Position numbers and translations under genes: made by a program. A DNA stretch of 64,000 nt from NCBI RefSeq assembly GCF_000420705.1, contig NZ_ATVL01000007.1, positions 186,001 through 250,000 of the forward strand. The letters run 5' to 3'. The first letter of the stretch is position 1. Each line of letters starts with the position of its first letter. This document shows positions 53,096 through 60,997 of this stretch, in pieces. The stretch is from Hymenobacter norwichensis DSM 15439 (lineage in GTDB: Bacteria; Bacteroidota; Bacteroidia; Cytophagales; Hymenobacteraceae). Below the pieces are notes generated by a model, which made no database searches, had not been told where the DNA came from, and saw nothing but the letters and a program-made list of their open reading frames with translations.

Positions 53096-53719
53096 TTAGC
53101 GGGCCTGACTTTTATAGTCTGCCTGCTGGAATGCGCTGCTACCAACGGGTAGTTTGTAGTGCACGATGCGTTGGCCGCCGCTAGGGCAGCAATTCGGGTC
53201 GGCGTCGAGGTAGATAGGAAAAGAGCGCACCACTTGCTGGCCTTCCACCTTGAACGTGTCGTGTCCCTGGTAGCCCTGGGCCGCGGGGCCGCTCAACTCG
53301 GGAAGGGTGAGAGTGCGGCGGCCTTGGTTCAGAAATTCATAACCTATTAGTTGTCCGTAAGAGCCACTACCTGCGTCGGTTACGAACACCAGCAGTTCCG
53401 GAAACTTGTCGTCGTTGAGGTTGGTAGTCACGGCATCCGACACGGTGCCTTCTATAGCTTGGGTGCTGGTGGCCAGTTCTTTGCCCGCTTTTTCCACGCG
53501 CATTTCCAACTGGCGCTGGGTGCCTTCGCCGGTGGTTTGCAGCACAAACCGGTGGTCGCCTTCGTTGAGCTCTTTCCGAAAGCTGACGGGCGTAGCAGCG
53601 GCAATTGGGGCGGCGGTGCTGCGCAAGGCACTGGGGTCCGACGCTTCGGTAGTGGCCCGGGGCGCATCACAGGCGGCTAGCAGTGAAATGCCAAGAAGAA
53701 GGAGGAAAGGCTTTTTCAT
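53096..53719 (-). CDS. PliI-like lipoprotein, second paralogue
   Basis: The 207-residue protein has a lipoprotein signal with Cys after SLLAA. It repeats the pattern of its neighbour at 52155, with VSFRKELNEGDHRFVLQTTG, SDAVTTNLNDDKFPELLVFV and DAGSGSYGQLIGYEF; the last matches the Gly/Ser-rich loop of PliI proteins even better than in the paralogue. Two Cys in PNCCPSGG could form a disulfide. The start is 2 bp from a 19-bp hairpin at 53722-53768. Confidence 0.7.
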   Translation of the reverse strand: MKKPFLLLLGISLLAACDAPRATTEASDPSALRSTAAPIAAATPVSFRKELNEGDHRFVLQTTGEGTQRQLEMRVEKAGKELATSTQAIEGTVSDAVTTNLNDDKFPELLVFVTDAGSGSYGQLIGYEFLNQGRRTLTLPELSGPAAQGYQGHDTFKVEGQQVVRSFPIYLDADPNCCPSGGQRIVHYKLPVGSSAFQQADYKSQAR

Positions 53720-53721
53720 AG

Positions 53722-53768
53722 AAATACAGGATGCTGCTCCCTACTATGCGGAGCAGCATCCTGTATTT
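53722..53768. terminator. Hairpin between DUF427 gene and second PliI-like gene
   Basis: A perfect 19-bp stem (53722-53740 with 53750-53768) with a 9-nt loop lies 2 bp upstream of the start codon at 53717-53719. It can terminate the DUF427 transcript, but any transcript that passes through it would hide the start of the next gene next to a strong stem. Confidence 0.8.
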
Positions 53769-53809
53769 ACCGTTCTGTTCGGCGCCGGGTTACAACAAAG
53801 TTGATAAGC

Positions 53810-54091
53810 CTAGTCTACCACCTGCACGCCTTTCCAGAAAGCCACGCGCCCCTGGATCTGCTGGGCGGCGTCTTTGGGCTCGGGGTAATACCAGGCGGCA
53901 TCTTTGTTCAACTCACCATTCACGCGCAGCGAGTAATAGCTGGCCCGGCCTTTCCAGGGGCACGTGGTATGCGCAATACTGTCCTCGAAAAACTCTTTCT
54001 TGATGGCGTCGGCGGGGAAGTAGTGGTTGTTTTCTACCACCACTGTATCGTTGCTTTCCGCTACTACAGTGTTGTTCCAGATGGCTTTCAT
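53810..54091 (-). CDS. DUF427 domain protein
   Basis: The 93-residue protein is a short single-domain member of DUF427, with VVVENNHYFP, the conserved CPWKGRASYYS and AAWYYPEP followed by GRVAFWKGV. The fold is a small beta-barrel; the biochemical function of the family is not settled. No signal peptide. The ATG at 54089-54091 is chosen because an upstream extension lacks similarity to the family. Confidence 0.93.
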   Translation of the reverse strand: MKAIWNNTVVAESNDTVVVENNHYFPADAIKKEFFEDSIAHTTCPWKGRASYYSLRVNGELNKDAAWYYPEPKDAAQQIQGRVAFWKGVQVVD

Positions 54092-54225
54092 AACTAGGAA
54101 TTGGAAGGTTAAGGTCTTGGGGACTTCGTGAAAGTAAGGGCAGCGCGCCACGCTGGGAAACCAAAAAGCAGCAACCGTAAACCAACTCTGCCTGCTTGTT
54201 GTTCTGATAACTCAATTTCCTTCCT

Positions 54226-55335
54226 ATGTCCGCAGGCTTCCGTTTCCAAGATTTCGTGCCCGAGGAGTCGTCTGAGAAAGGCTTCGACTCGCTGCTCAAG
54301 ATATTCATGCAACTCATTACCATCACATCGGGTGATGTGGGCGAAACCTTGTCGTGGCTCAACGAGCTAGACAAGCAGTATGGCCTCACCGATGATGATT
54401 ACGGGATGGGCAACTTTATTGAAGACCTCAAGAAAAAAGGCTATATCGATGAGGATCCGCAAGAGAAAGGCGCGTTCAATATCACGGCCAAAAGTGAGCA
54501 GCAAATTCGTAAAAGCTCACTCGAAGAAATTTTCGGCAAGCTGAAAAAATCGGGACAGGGTAACCACCGCACGCCGCACACCGGCCAAGGCGACGAGCAG
54601 AGCACCGATATGCGCGAATTCCGGTTTGGTGACTCGCTCGACCAGATTTCCATGACCGAATCCATCCGCAACGCCCAGCTCAACCACGGCCTGGGTACCG
54701 GCGAGTTCATGCTGACCGAGGGCGACCTGGAAGTGCGCGAAAACGAGCACAAAAGCCAGACCAGCACGGTGCTCATGATTGACATCTCGCACTCCATGAT
54801 TCTGTACGGCGAGGACCGCATTACGCCGGCCAAGAAAGTGGCTATGGCGCTGGCTGAGTTGGTGAAGCAAAAGTACCCAAAGGATACGCTCGACGTGCTG
54901 GTGTTCGGTAATGATGCTTGGCAGATTGAGGTGAAGGATTTGCCCTACCTGCAAGTAGGACCTTACCACACCAACACGGTGGCTGGCTTGGAGTTAGCCT
55001 TGGATTTGCTGCGTAAGCGCAAAACGCCCAACAAGCAGATTTTCATGATTACCGATGGCAAGCCAACCTGCTTGAAGGAACCCGCCGGGGGCTACTACAA
55101 AAACAGCTTTGGGCTCGACCGTAAGGTGGTAAACAAGACGCTGAACCTGGCTGCTGCTGCCCGCCGCCTCAAAGTGCCCATCACCACGTTCATGATTGCC
55201 TCCGATCCGTATCTGAAGCAGTTCGTGAATGAATTCACGGAAGTGAACCAGGGTAAGGCCTATTATTCTTCGTTGAAAGGCCTCGGCCACATGATTTTCG
55301 AGGACTACAAGCGCAACCGCCGCAAGTCGTTGTAA
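54226..55335 (+). CDS. VWA-domain protein paired with a MoxR/ChlI-like ATPase
   Basis: The 369-residue protein has an N-terminal helical region (about 1-160) and a von Willebrand factor A domain (about 175-369). The metal-ion-dependent adhesion site is complete in its first element, LMIDISHSM (DxSxS), with TDG in FMITDGKPT. There is no signal peptide. It lies 174 bp before an AAA+ ATPase of the magnesium chelatase I type and is probably its partner, as in MoxR-VWA and ChlI-ChlD modules, which remodel or insert metal into other proteins. The client is not known. Confidence 0.9.
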   Translation: MSAGFRFQDFVPEESSEKGFDSLLKIFMQLITITSGDVGETLSWLNELDKQYGLTDDDYGMGNFIEDLKKKGYIDEDPQEKGAFNITAKSEQQIRKSSLEEIFGKLKKSGQGNHRTPHTGQGDEQSTDMREFRFGDSLDQISMTESIRNAQLNHGLGTGEFMLTEGDLEVRENEHKSQTSTVLMIDISHSMILYGEDRITPAKKVAMALAELVKQKYPKDTLDVLVFGNDAWQIEVKDLPYLQVGPYHTNTVAGLELALDLLRKRKTPNKQIFMITDGKPTCLKEPAGGYYKNSFGLDRKVVNKTLNLAAAARRLKVPITTFMIASDPYLKQFVNEFTEVNQGKAYYSSLKGLGHMIFEDYKRNRRKSL

Positions 55336-55509
55336 CAAAGTGCAGTTCAGCAGCACGTCATGCCTTACTTATGTTTTGTGTGGCGCGCTGCTCGGATACT
55401 CTACCTGTACTAGTTCTCACTTCAATCGGCCTTACTGGCCGACCTGAACCTCTACCGCCCCTACATAGTTAACTAGCCTGGGGCCACACTCTCCCTCCTC
55501 TAATTCCTG

Positions 55510-57042
55510 ATGAAACAAGAAGCAATTCGTACGCTGGGTCAGCTTCGCGCCAGCGGGTATCAGCCGCGTTCCGTTAAACAAGAGCTGCGCGACAACCTGA
55601 TTGCCAAGCTCCAAAGCAAAGAAGAAGTATTTCCGGGCATCTATGGCTACAACGAAACCGTAATTCCCGATCTGCAGCGCGCTATTCTGGCTGGGCACCA
55701 CATCAACCTACTCGGCTTGCGTGGGCAGGCCAAAACCCGCATTGCCCGCCTGCTGGTAGGCTTGCTCGATGAGTACATTCCGGTGGTGGAAGGCGCCGAG
55801 CTGAACGACGACCCCTTGCAGCCGCTGTCGGTGTACGCCAAAAACCTCATTGCCGAGCACGGCGACAACACACCCGTTGCCTGGATGCACCGCGACGACC
55901 GATACACCGAGAAGCTGGCCACCCCCGATGTATCGGTAGCCGACTTGATTGGTGATGCCGACCCCATCAAAGCTGCTACCCTCAAGCTGCCGTATTCCGA
56001 CGAGCGAGTGATTCACTTTGGCCTGATTCCGCGGGCGCACCGGGGCATTTTTGTTATCAACGAGTTGCCTGACTTGCAGCCCCGCATTCAGGTGTCGTTG
56101 TTTAATATCCTGCAGGAAGGCGACATCCAGATTCGCGGCTTCAAGGTGCGTCTGCCCCTGGATTTGCAGTTCGTCTTCACGGCCAACCCCGAGGATTATA
56201 CCAACCGGGGCTCGATTGTAACGCCGCTCAAAGACCGGATTGACGCCCAGATCATCACCCACTACCCGAAATCCATTGAAATCGGGAAGAACATCACCAA
56301 GCAGGAAGCCCGCATCAAGGATGAGCAGCGCGGCTTGGTGACCACCAACGAAATCATTCACGACCTAGTGGAGCAAGTGGCCGTAGAAGCCCGCGCCTCT
56401 GAGTTTGTGGACGCTAAAAGCGGCGTATCAGCCCGCCTCACCATTTCGGCTTTCGAGCAGGTGGTAGCCGGGGCCGAACGGCGCGCGCTCATCAACGGCG
56501 AGAAGAAAACCTACGTGCGCGTCGGCGACTTTATTTCGGCGGTTCCCGCCGTGACGGGTAAAGTGGAGCTGGTGTATGAAGGCGAGCAGGAGGGAGCCGG
56601 CATTGTGGCCGAGAAGCTGATGGGTAAAGCCATCCGTACGCTGTTCCTGAACTACTTCCCCGACCCCGACAAAGCCAAGAAGCTGAAAGGCCGCCCTAGC
56701 CCTTACAAAACGGTGCAGGAATGGTTTGGCAGCGGCAACACCGTAGACGTGTTGCACGATGCTTCCGACAACGACTATCACGCGGCCCTCGACAAAGTGC
56801 CCGGCCTGCGCGACATCGTGAAGGAACTGCATCCCAACGAAGACCAGGAAGCCACTTACTTCCTGATGGAATTCCTGTTGCACGGCCTCGCCGAGTATAG
56901 CCTGATTTCGCGCAACCGCCTCACCGCCGGCGCCCAGTTCAAAGATTTGCTGAGCAGCATGTTCACCATGCCCAGCTTCGGCGAGGATGAAGACGACGAG
57001 GACGACGAAGACGAGAAGCCCCAGCGCGGCCGCCGTCGGTAG
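55510..57042 (+). CDS. AAA+ ATPase, magnesium chelatase subunit I/MoxR-like, with altered Walker motifs
   Basis: The 510-residue protein has a ChlI/MoxR-type AAA+ module (about 50-330). The P-loop reads GLRGQAKT, with Ala in place of the Gly before the Lys, and the Walker B region reads GIFVINELPDL, with Asn in place of the usual Asp before Glu. Sensor 1 (FTANPED) and the lid are present. A long C-terminal region follows (about 330-490), ending in a tail of alternating Asp and Glu and then Arg. It probably works with the VWA protein encoded just upstream. The altered residues recur in this Bacteroidota subgroup as far as I recall, so they need not abolish activity. Confidence 0.86.
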   Translation: MKQEAIRTLGQLRASGYQPRSVKQELRDNLIAKLQSKEEVFPGIYGYNETVIPDLQRAILAGHHINLLGLRGQAKTRIARLLVGLLDEYIPVVEGAELNDDPLQPLSVYAKNLIAEHGDNTPVAWMHRDDRYTEKLATPDVSVADLIGDADPIKAATLKLPYSDERVIHFGLIPRAHRGIFVINELPDLQPRIQVSLFNILQEGDIQIRGFKVRLPLDLQFVFTANPEDYTNRGSIVTPLKDRIDAQIITHYPKSIEIGKNITKQEARIKDEQRGLVTTNEIIHDLVEQVAVEARASEFVDAKSGVSARLTISAFEQVVAGAERRALINGEKKTYVRVGDFISAVPAVTGKVELVYEGEQEGAGIVAEKLMGKAIRTLFLNYFPDPDKAKKLKGRPSPYKTVQEWFGSGNTVDVLHDASDNDYHAALDKVPGLRDIVKELHPNEDQEATYFLMEFLLHGLAEYSLISRNRLTAGAQFKDLLSSMFTMPSFGEDEDDEDDEDEKPQRGRRR

Positions 57043-57059
57043 AATTTCCAGTTCGAGCA

Positions 57060-57102
57060 TAACACAAAACCCCGCGTGCCAGCCGGTACGTGGGGTTTTG
57101 TG
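57060..57102. terminator. Hairpin terminator after the ATPase gene
   Basis: A 12-bp stem with arms of ACACAAAACCCC type (57060-57071 region and 57091-57102) surrounds an 18-nt loop. It follows the ATPase stop by about 20 bp. Confidence 0.75.
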
Positions 57103-57103
57103 T

Positions 57104-57222
57104 AGGGAGCGGGGCTTGCCCCCGCCCGTCGCCCACGCCGATGTACCGGTATCGTCCGTACCGGCGCACCGACATCGGGCAACGACATCGGGCAACGACG
57201 GGCGGGGGCAAGCCCCGCACCC
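57104..57222. repeat. GC-rich palindromic repeat, copy 1
   Basis: Terminal inverted repeats of 27 nt (57104-57130 and 57196-57222), identical but for one position, enclose about 65 nt with tandem CGACATCGGGCAA units. A second copy is at 58955-59064 with nearly the same ends and units. The size and form resemble REP/BIME-type or MITE-like dispersed elements. Confidence 0.85.
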
Positions 57223-57228
57223 AACGGA

Positions 57229-57271
57229 TTTTGCAGCATATTTTTTAATTTTTGAAAAATATGCTGCAAAA
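57229..57271. promoter_or_regulatory. A+T-rich 17-bp dyad upstream of the XRE gene
   Basis: Perfect arms of 17 bp (57229-57245 and 57255-57271, TTTTGCAGCATATTTTT and its complement) flank a 9-nt centre. The dyad ends 12 bp before the ATG at 57284 of an XRE-type regulator, so it is a candidate operator or leader hairpin. Confidence 0.55.
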
Positions 57272-57283
57272 AGCCACCTCGTT

Positions 57284-57493
57284 ATGCCCCGCCGGTCCAT
57301 TCCCTCCACTACTCTGTTAGCGCAAGTGCGTAAGTATTACGGCCTGGACCAGCAGGAGCTGGCCGACTACTTACGCATCAGCCGGCCCTACGTGGCCGAT
57401 ATCGAAGCCGGGCGCCGCAGCCTTACAAGCAAGATACTGCTACGCCTAAACCCATTGGCGCTGCTGCCGGCCCGGCCGGCTGGGCTGAAGTAG
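57284..57493 (+). CDS. Small XRE-family helix-turn-helix protein
   Basis: This 69-residue protein consists mostly of a Cro/C1-type helix-turn-helix: VRKYYGLDQQELADYLRISRPYVADIEAGRRSL, read here in overlapping short pieces such as QQELADYLRISR and YVADIEAGRR. The rest is a short Pro/Ala-rich tail. No toxin-like partner lies next to it. A 17-bp dyad directly upstream suggests it controls its own expression. An ATG at 57284 gives a clean start. Confidence 0.8.
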   Translation: MPRRSIPSTTLLAQVRKYYGLDQQELADYLRISRPYVADIEAGRRSLTSKILLRLNPLALLPARPAGLK

Positions 57494-57516
57494 CGTCTCT
57501 GGCCCGCCCAACAAAA

Positions 57517-57549
57517 AAGCCCCCTGCTTCGCGTGGAAACAGGGGGCTT
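57517..57549. terminator. Intrinsic terminator between the XRE and cyclophilin genes
   Basis: A 10-bp stem (57517-57526 with 57540-57549) with a 13-nt loop is preceded by six A residues, so it is a T-tailed terminator for the minus-strand cyclophilin gene. It may also stop the XRE transcript. Confidence 0.85.
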
Positions 57550-57578
57550 GATAGCAACCCAGAAGGTGCTTTCGGCGC

Positions 57579-58037
57579 TTAGTTTTCCGAAACGACAATC
57601 TTCTGAATCTCGTCGTTCGGCTTGATTTCGTCCACGATGTCGATGCCTTCTACCACTTTGCCGAACACTGTGTGGTTGCGGTCGAGGTGGGCAGTGTTCT
57701 GGCGGTCGTGCACGATGAAGAACTGGCTGCCACCGGTGTTGCGGCCGGCGTGGGCCATGCTCAGGGCGCCCCGCTCGTGGTACTGATGCTCGCCGGTTAG
57801 CTCACAGTCGATTTTGTAGCCGGGGCCGCCGGTGCCGGGCTGTCCTTTGGCGCCGTCGCGCGAGTTGGGGCAACCACCCTGAATCACGAAGTTCGGGATG
57901 ACGCGGTGAAACTTGAGGCCGTCGTAGAAGCCTTTTTTGGCGAGGTCGGTGAAGTTTTTCACGGTGTTCGGAGCGTCTTGCTCGTAGAACTCCACTTTCA
58001 TTACACCGCGGTTGGTGTGGATTTCGGCAGTTTTCAT
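57579..58037 (-). CDS. Cyclophilin-type peptidyl-prolyl cis-trans isomerase
   Basis: The 152-residue cytosolic protein has the cyclophilin fold of the bacterial PpiB group. Recognisable segments are FYEQDAPNTVKNF, FHRVIPNFVIQGG (active-site His/Arg/Phe), GALSMAHAG, NTGGSQFFI and HTVFGKVVEG. No signal peptide. The ATG at 58035-58037 is chosen because it is preceded by a good promoter at 58106-58113 and starts directly before the first strand. Confidence 0.95.
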   Translation of the reverse strand: MKTAEIHTNRGVMKVEFYEQDAPNTVKNFTDLAKKGFYDGLKFHRVIPNFVIQGGCPNSRDGAKGQPGTGGPGYKIDCELTGEHQYHERGALSMAHAGRNTGGSQFFIVHDRQNTAHLDRNHTVFGKVVEGIDIVDEIKPNDEIQKIVVSEN

Positions 58038-58105
58038 GGTTGAGAGAGGATAGATGGAATGAAAACGATATACGCAGGCACACCCTATTGGGTGCCGGCG
58101 GGGCA

Positions 58106-58113
58106 CAAAGGTA
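58106..58113 (-). promoter_or_regulatory. Promoter -7 element of the cyclophilin gene
   Basis: On the minus strand the sequence is TACCTTTG, an exact TAnnTTTG match, with TTTC about 17 bp upstream. The expected leader is about 60 nt. Confidence 0.6.
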
Positions 58114-58235
58114 GCCAATTTGCGAGGCCCGAAACATCCGGGTTGCTGTCGAGTTTCGTAACATAGCAGCCGCGGCGCACGCTATACCGTGCGCTTCATC
58201 TCACCTCCCAACCAATTCTTTCTCTTTTTAAGTGT

Positions 58236-58880
58236 ATGAAAAAGACCTTCCGTACTGCGTCGCTGAGTTTGCTTTCGGCCAGTGTATTTGCCCTGGCCCT
58301 CAGCAGCTGCGGCGACAACAAAACGGCCGAAACCTCTACTTCGGAGGTTCCTACCGAAACCACCGTTGACTCGGCGGCTATGATGACGGATTCGGCGCGT
58401 ATGGCTAAGCCCGATGGTGTGATGGTGGATGGCGTGGCTATGACACCCGATAAAACCATCGTGCAGAACGCTGTGCAAGCCAGCAGCGTAACTACGCTGG
58501 TGAAGGCCGTGCAAGCCGCCGGCCTCGACGGCACTCTGAGCGGTACCGGCCCATTCACCGTATTCGCGCCCACCAATGCCGCCTTCGATAAGCTGCCCAA
58601 GGGTGCGCTGGCTGGCTTGCTGAAGCCGGAAAGCAAGGACAAACTGAAAGGTGTGCTCACCTACCACGTTATTGCTGGCCGCTTATTAGCCCAGGACCTG
58701 AAAGATGGTCAGGAACTGACCACTGTGAACGGTCAGAAACTGAAAGTAACCGTGAAAGACGGCAAAGTGATGGTGAGCAACGGCACCGATGCTCCCGCTA
58801 CCGTGCAAATCCCGGACGTTATTTCCAGCAACGGCGTAACCCACGTAATCGACGGTGTAGTGCTGCCGAAAGCCGAGTAG
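58236..58880 (+). CDS. Fasciclin (FAS1) domain lipoprotein
   Basis: The 214-residue protein has a lipoprotein signal with Cys after LALSS. A Thr/Ala-rich spacer precedes one FAS1 domain (about 75-214) with GPFTVFAPTNAAFDKLP, LTYHVIAG and THVIDGVVLP, the H1/H2 motifs of the family. FAS1 domains mediate adhesion or protein contacts outside the cell. It is followed by a strong terminator. Confidence 0.94.
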   Translation: MKKTFRTASLSLLSASVFALALSSCGDNKTAETSTSEVPTETTVDSAAMMTDSARMAKPDGVMVDGVAMTPDKTIVQNAVQASSVTTLVKAVQAAGLDGTLSGTGPFTVFAPTNAAFDKLPKGALAGLLKPESKDKLKGVLTYHVIAGRLLAQDLKDGQELTTVNGQKLKVTVKDGKVMVSNGTDAPATVQIPDVISSNGVTHVIDGVVLPKAE

Positions 58881-58900
58881 CCAACGGATTTAATAAAGAA

Positions 58901-58937
58901 CAAAGAGGGCCCGGCTGTTGCAGCCGGGCCCTCTTTG
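58901..58937. terminator. Intrinsic terminator after the fasciclin gene
   Basis: A perfect 17-bp stem (58901-58917 with 58921-58937) with only a 3-nt loop; T residues fall within the arm end. Confidence 0.88.
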
Positions 58938-58954
58938 TGTGATTGATGCGCGTT

Positions 58955-59064
58955 GGGTGCGGGGCTTGTCCCCGCCCGCCGCCTGTGCCAGTACAACGAT
59001 ATCGGGCAACGGCAGGCGAGGCAACGACATCGGGCAACGGCGGGCGGGGGCAAGCCCCGCACCC
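58955..59064. repeat. GC-rich palindromic repeat, copy 2
   Basis: The ends (58955 onward and up to 59064) are inverted repeats starting GGGTGCGGGGCTTG on each strand. The interior has CGATATCGGGCAACGGC and CGACATCGGGCAACGGC units. It ends exactly at the stop of the minus-strand dehydrogenase gene (TAG on the minus strand, 59064-59066). Confidence 0.85.
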
Positions 59065-59942
59065 TACAGCCCGGCATTCTCTGCCACGCGTTCTGCAAAG
59101 CCAGCCCAGTCTACATCCTCCTTTTTCGCCACGGTGGTAGACAGGTTATCGAAGATGATGTTGGCAAAGGGCATAGGCACGGTATGGGTGCGAGACTCAT
59201 CCAGCACCAAACGCAAGTCTTTACGGATGATGGCTGGGGCCGCGCCAATAGGCTGGTAGTGGCGCTCGGCTACCAGCTTGCCGTAGCCTTTATAGATGGG
59301 CAGGTTGAAGAGCGTGCTAGTGAAGAACTCGTAGACCTGCTGCCGGTTGAGGCCACTTTTCTGGGCCAGCGTGAAGGCTTCGGCCATAGCTTCAATGGCG
59401 GCGCCCAGCATGAAATTGCCACACAGCTTCATGGTGTTGGCGGCGCCGGGGTCGGTACCGAAATCCTGGGCGGTGCCCTGGCCCAACACTTCGAGCACCG
59501 GCCGAAGCTTCTGCTTGGCTTCATCGTCGCCGGCCATAATCAGCCACAACTTGGCCGCCGCGGCAGCATCGGGCTTGCCGAACACGGGAGTAGCCACCAG
59601 ATGGGCGCCCTGGCGCTTGTGGGCCCCGGCTAGGCGGCGGTTGGTGTCGGGCGCTACGGTGCTGCACGAGGCGTGCACGGCCCCTTGAGGCAAAGCCGAC
59701 AGCAGGCCGCTGGGGCCAGTACATAATTCCTCTAAAGCCGCGTCGTCAGTAACCATCGAGAAAACAATGGCGGCGTCTTTAACGGCTTCGGCTGGAGTGG
59801 CGGCTACGGTGGCGCCTAGCTCCTTGAGCGGGTCGGCTTTGCTGGCCGTGCGGTTATAAACGGTAAGCGGGTGGCCGGCTTTTAACAGGTTGGTAGCCAT
59901 AGCCACACCCATATTGCCCAAGCCAAGAAATGCAATGTTCAT
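59064..59942 (-). CDS. NAD(P)-dependent beta-hydroxyacid dehydrogenase (3-hydroxyisobutyrate dehydrogenase family)
   Basis: The 292-residue protein starts MNIAFLGLGNMGVAMA, the NAD(P)-binding GxGxxG of this family, followed by YNRTASKADPL (a pattern that favours NADP). The substrate signature GPSGL-like region and the catalytic Lys in GNFMLGAAIEAMAEA-type helix, where Lys is expected in KLCGNF (present as MKLCGNF), are visible. It could act on 3-hydroxyisobutyrate, tartronate semialdehyde, succinic semialdehyde or related compounds. The ATG at 59940-59942 is chosen; upstream codons run into the repeat element. Confidence 0.88.
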   Translation of the reverse strand: MNIAFLGLGNMGVAMATNLLKAGHPLTVYNRTASKADPLKELGATVAATPAEAVKDAAIVFSMVTDDAALEELCTGPSGLLSALPQGAVHASCSTVAPDTNRRLAGAHKRQGAHLVATPVFGKPDAAAAAKLWLIMAGDDEAKQKLRPVLEVLGQGTAQDFGTDPGAANTMKLCGNFMLGAAIEAMAEAFTLAQKSGLNRQQVYEFFTSTLFNLPIYKGYGKLVAERHYQPIGAAPAIIRKDLRLVLDESRTHTVPMPFANIIFDNLSTTVAKKEDVDWAGFAERVAENAGL

Positions 59943-59948
59943 AAGAAG

Positions 59949-60066
59949 GTGAACTGGTGAGATAGTGAAGTGGTGAGTTTGACGTTCTAATGGCGTCACT
60001 GCGCAATACGTGCAGTTGGCACCATGAGAACATCAAACTCACAATTTCACCAGTTCGCCACCTCGC
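59949..60066. repeat. Octad-phased palindromic element, copy 3
   Basis: Left arm units GTGAACTG, GTGAGATA, GTGAAGTG, GTGAGTTT lie at 59949-59980 and end in GACG. The right arm, on the minus strand, reads GCGAGGTG, GCGAACTG, GTGAAATT, GTGAGTTT, GATG. The core shares GAYGTTCTAATKGCGTCA with copy 4 in reverse orientation. It fills the whole gap between the rsgA stop and the next start. Confidence 0.9.
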
Positions 60067-60067
60067 C

Positions 60068-60994
60068 TCAGCGCCGGTTGTCGCTGCCTTCGAGCATGCT
60101 CACGTAGCTGTCGTAGCGGGGCAGGGCAATTTGGCCCTGGTCTACGGCTTCGCGCACAGCGCAACCGGGTTCGTGAGTGTGCTGGCAGTTGTGGTAGCGG
60201 CACTGGTTGAGCAGGGCGCGCATTTCCGGGAAAAAGTGGGCCAGCTCGCCCGGCTTCATGTCCACGAGGCCCAGTTCCTTGATACCGGGCGTATCGATGA
60301 TGAAGGTGCCGGGCCGTACTTCCAGCATTTCAGCAAACGTGGTGGTGTGCACGCCTTTATCGGAAAACTCGCTGATTTCAGCCGTTTTGATGTCGAGGTC
60401 GGGCACCAGAGTATTAATAAGAGTGCTTTTGCCCACTCCCGAATGCCCCGACAGTAGCGTGGTACGTCCATCGAGTAGGGCATCAATAGCGGCCACACCT
60501 TCGCCGGTGTGGGCCGAGCAGCGCAGGCCAGGGTAGCCAATTCGCTCATACATGGCCTGAATCTGACCTTGATAGTCGTTTAGGTCGTCGTCGTAGAGGT
60601 CGGTTTTGTTGAAAATCAGGGTTACCGGAATGCTATACGCCTCGGCCGTCACCAGAAACCGGTCGATAAACCCGAACGAGGTAGCCGGGGAGGCCAGCGT
60701 CACGACCAGCATGGCCAAGTCGAGGTTGGCGGCTACGATGTGGGCGTGCTCGGTTTTGTGCACCGAACGGCGGATGATGTAATTACGGCGCGGCTCGATG
60801 TGGTGAATCACGCCGGCGCCCTCAGTTTGCTCTTCCACCGTGAATTCCACCTGGTCGCCTACGGCCAACGGATTGCTCACCTTCAGGCCTTTCATCTTGA
60901 ACTTGCCCCGCAGCCGGCACCGATGCAATTGCCCCGTGCCCACCTCGCGCACCACGTACCACGAGCCCGTAGATTTAACGATTGTTCCGGTCAT
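60068..60994 (-). CDS. rsgA: Ribosome small subunit-dependent GTPase A
   Basis: The 308-residue protein has an N-terminal OB-fold, then a circularly permuted GTPase domain with NKTD (G4) before GHSGVGKSTL (G1) and DTPG (G3), and a C-terminal zinc site in CRYHNCQHTHEPGCAV. RsgA (YjeQ) tests 30S subunit maturation, as RsmA at 721-1509 also acts late in 30S assembly. The stop is directly followed by octad copy 3, and the start is directly preceded by copy 4. Confidence 0.97.
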   Translation of the reverse strand: MTGTIVKSTGSWYVVREVGTGQLHRCRLRGKFKMKGLKVSNPLAVGDQVEFTVEEQTEGAGVIHHIEPRRNYIIRRSVHKTEHAHIVAANLDLAMLVVTLASPATSFGFIDRFLVTAEAYSIPVTLIFNKTDLYDDDLNDYQGQIQAMYERIGYPGLRCSAHTGEGVAAIDALLDGRTTLLSGHSGVGKSTLINTLVPDLDIKTAEISEFSDKGVHTTTFAEMLEVRPGTFIIDTPGIKELGLVDMKPGELAHFFPEMRALLNQCRYHNCQHTHEPGCAVREAVDQGQIALPRYDSYVSMLEGSDNRR

Positions 60995-60997
60995 TCA

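Noticed and set aside
56428..57309. Long open frame antisense to the end of the ATPase gene
   Set aside because: It is a by-product of G+C-rich codon use and runs through repeat elements; the plus-strand ATPase is conserved.
57284..57493. Toxin-antitoxin pair with the XRE protein as antitoxin
   Set aside because: No toxin-like gene lies on either side; neighbours are an ATPase and a cyclophilin.
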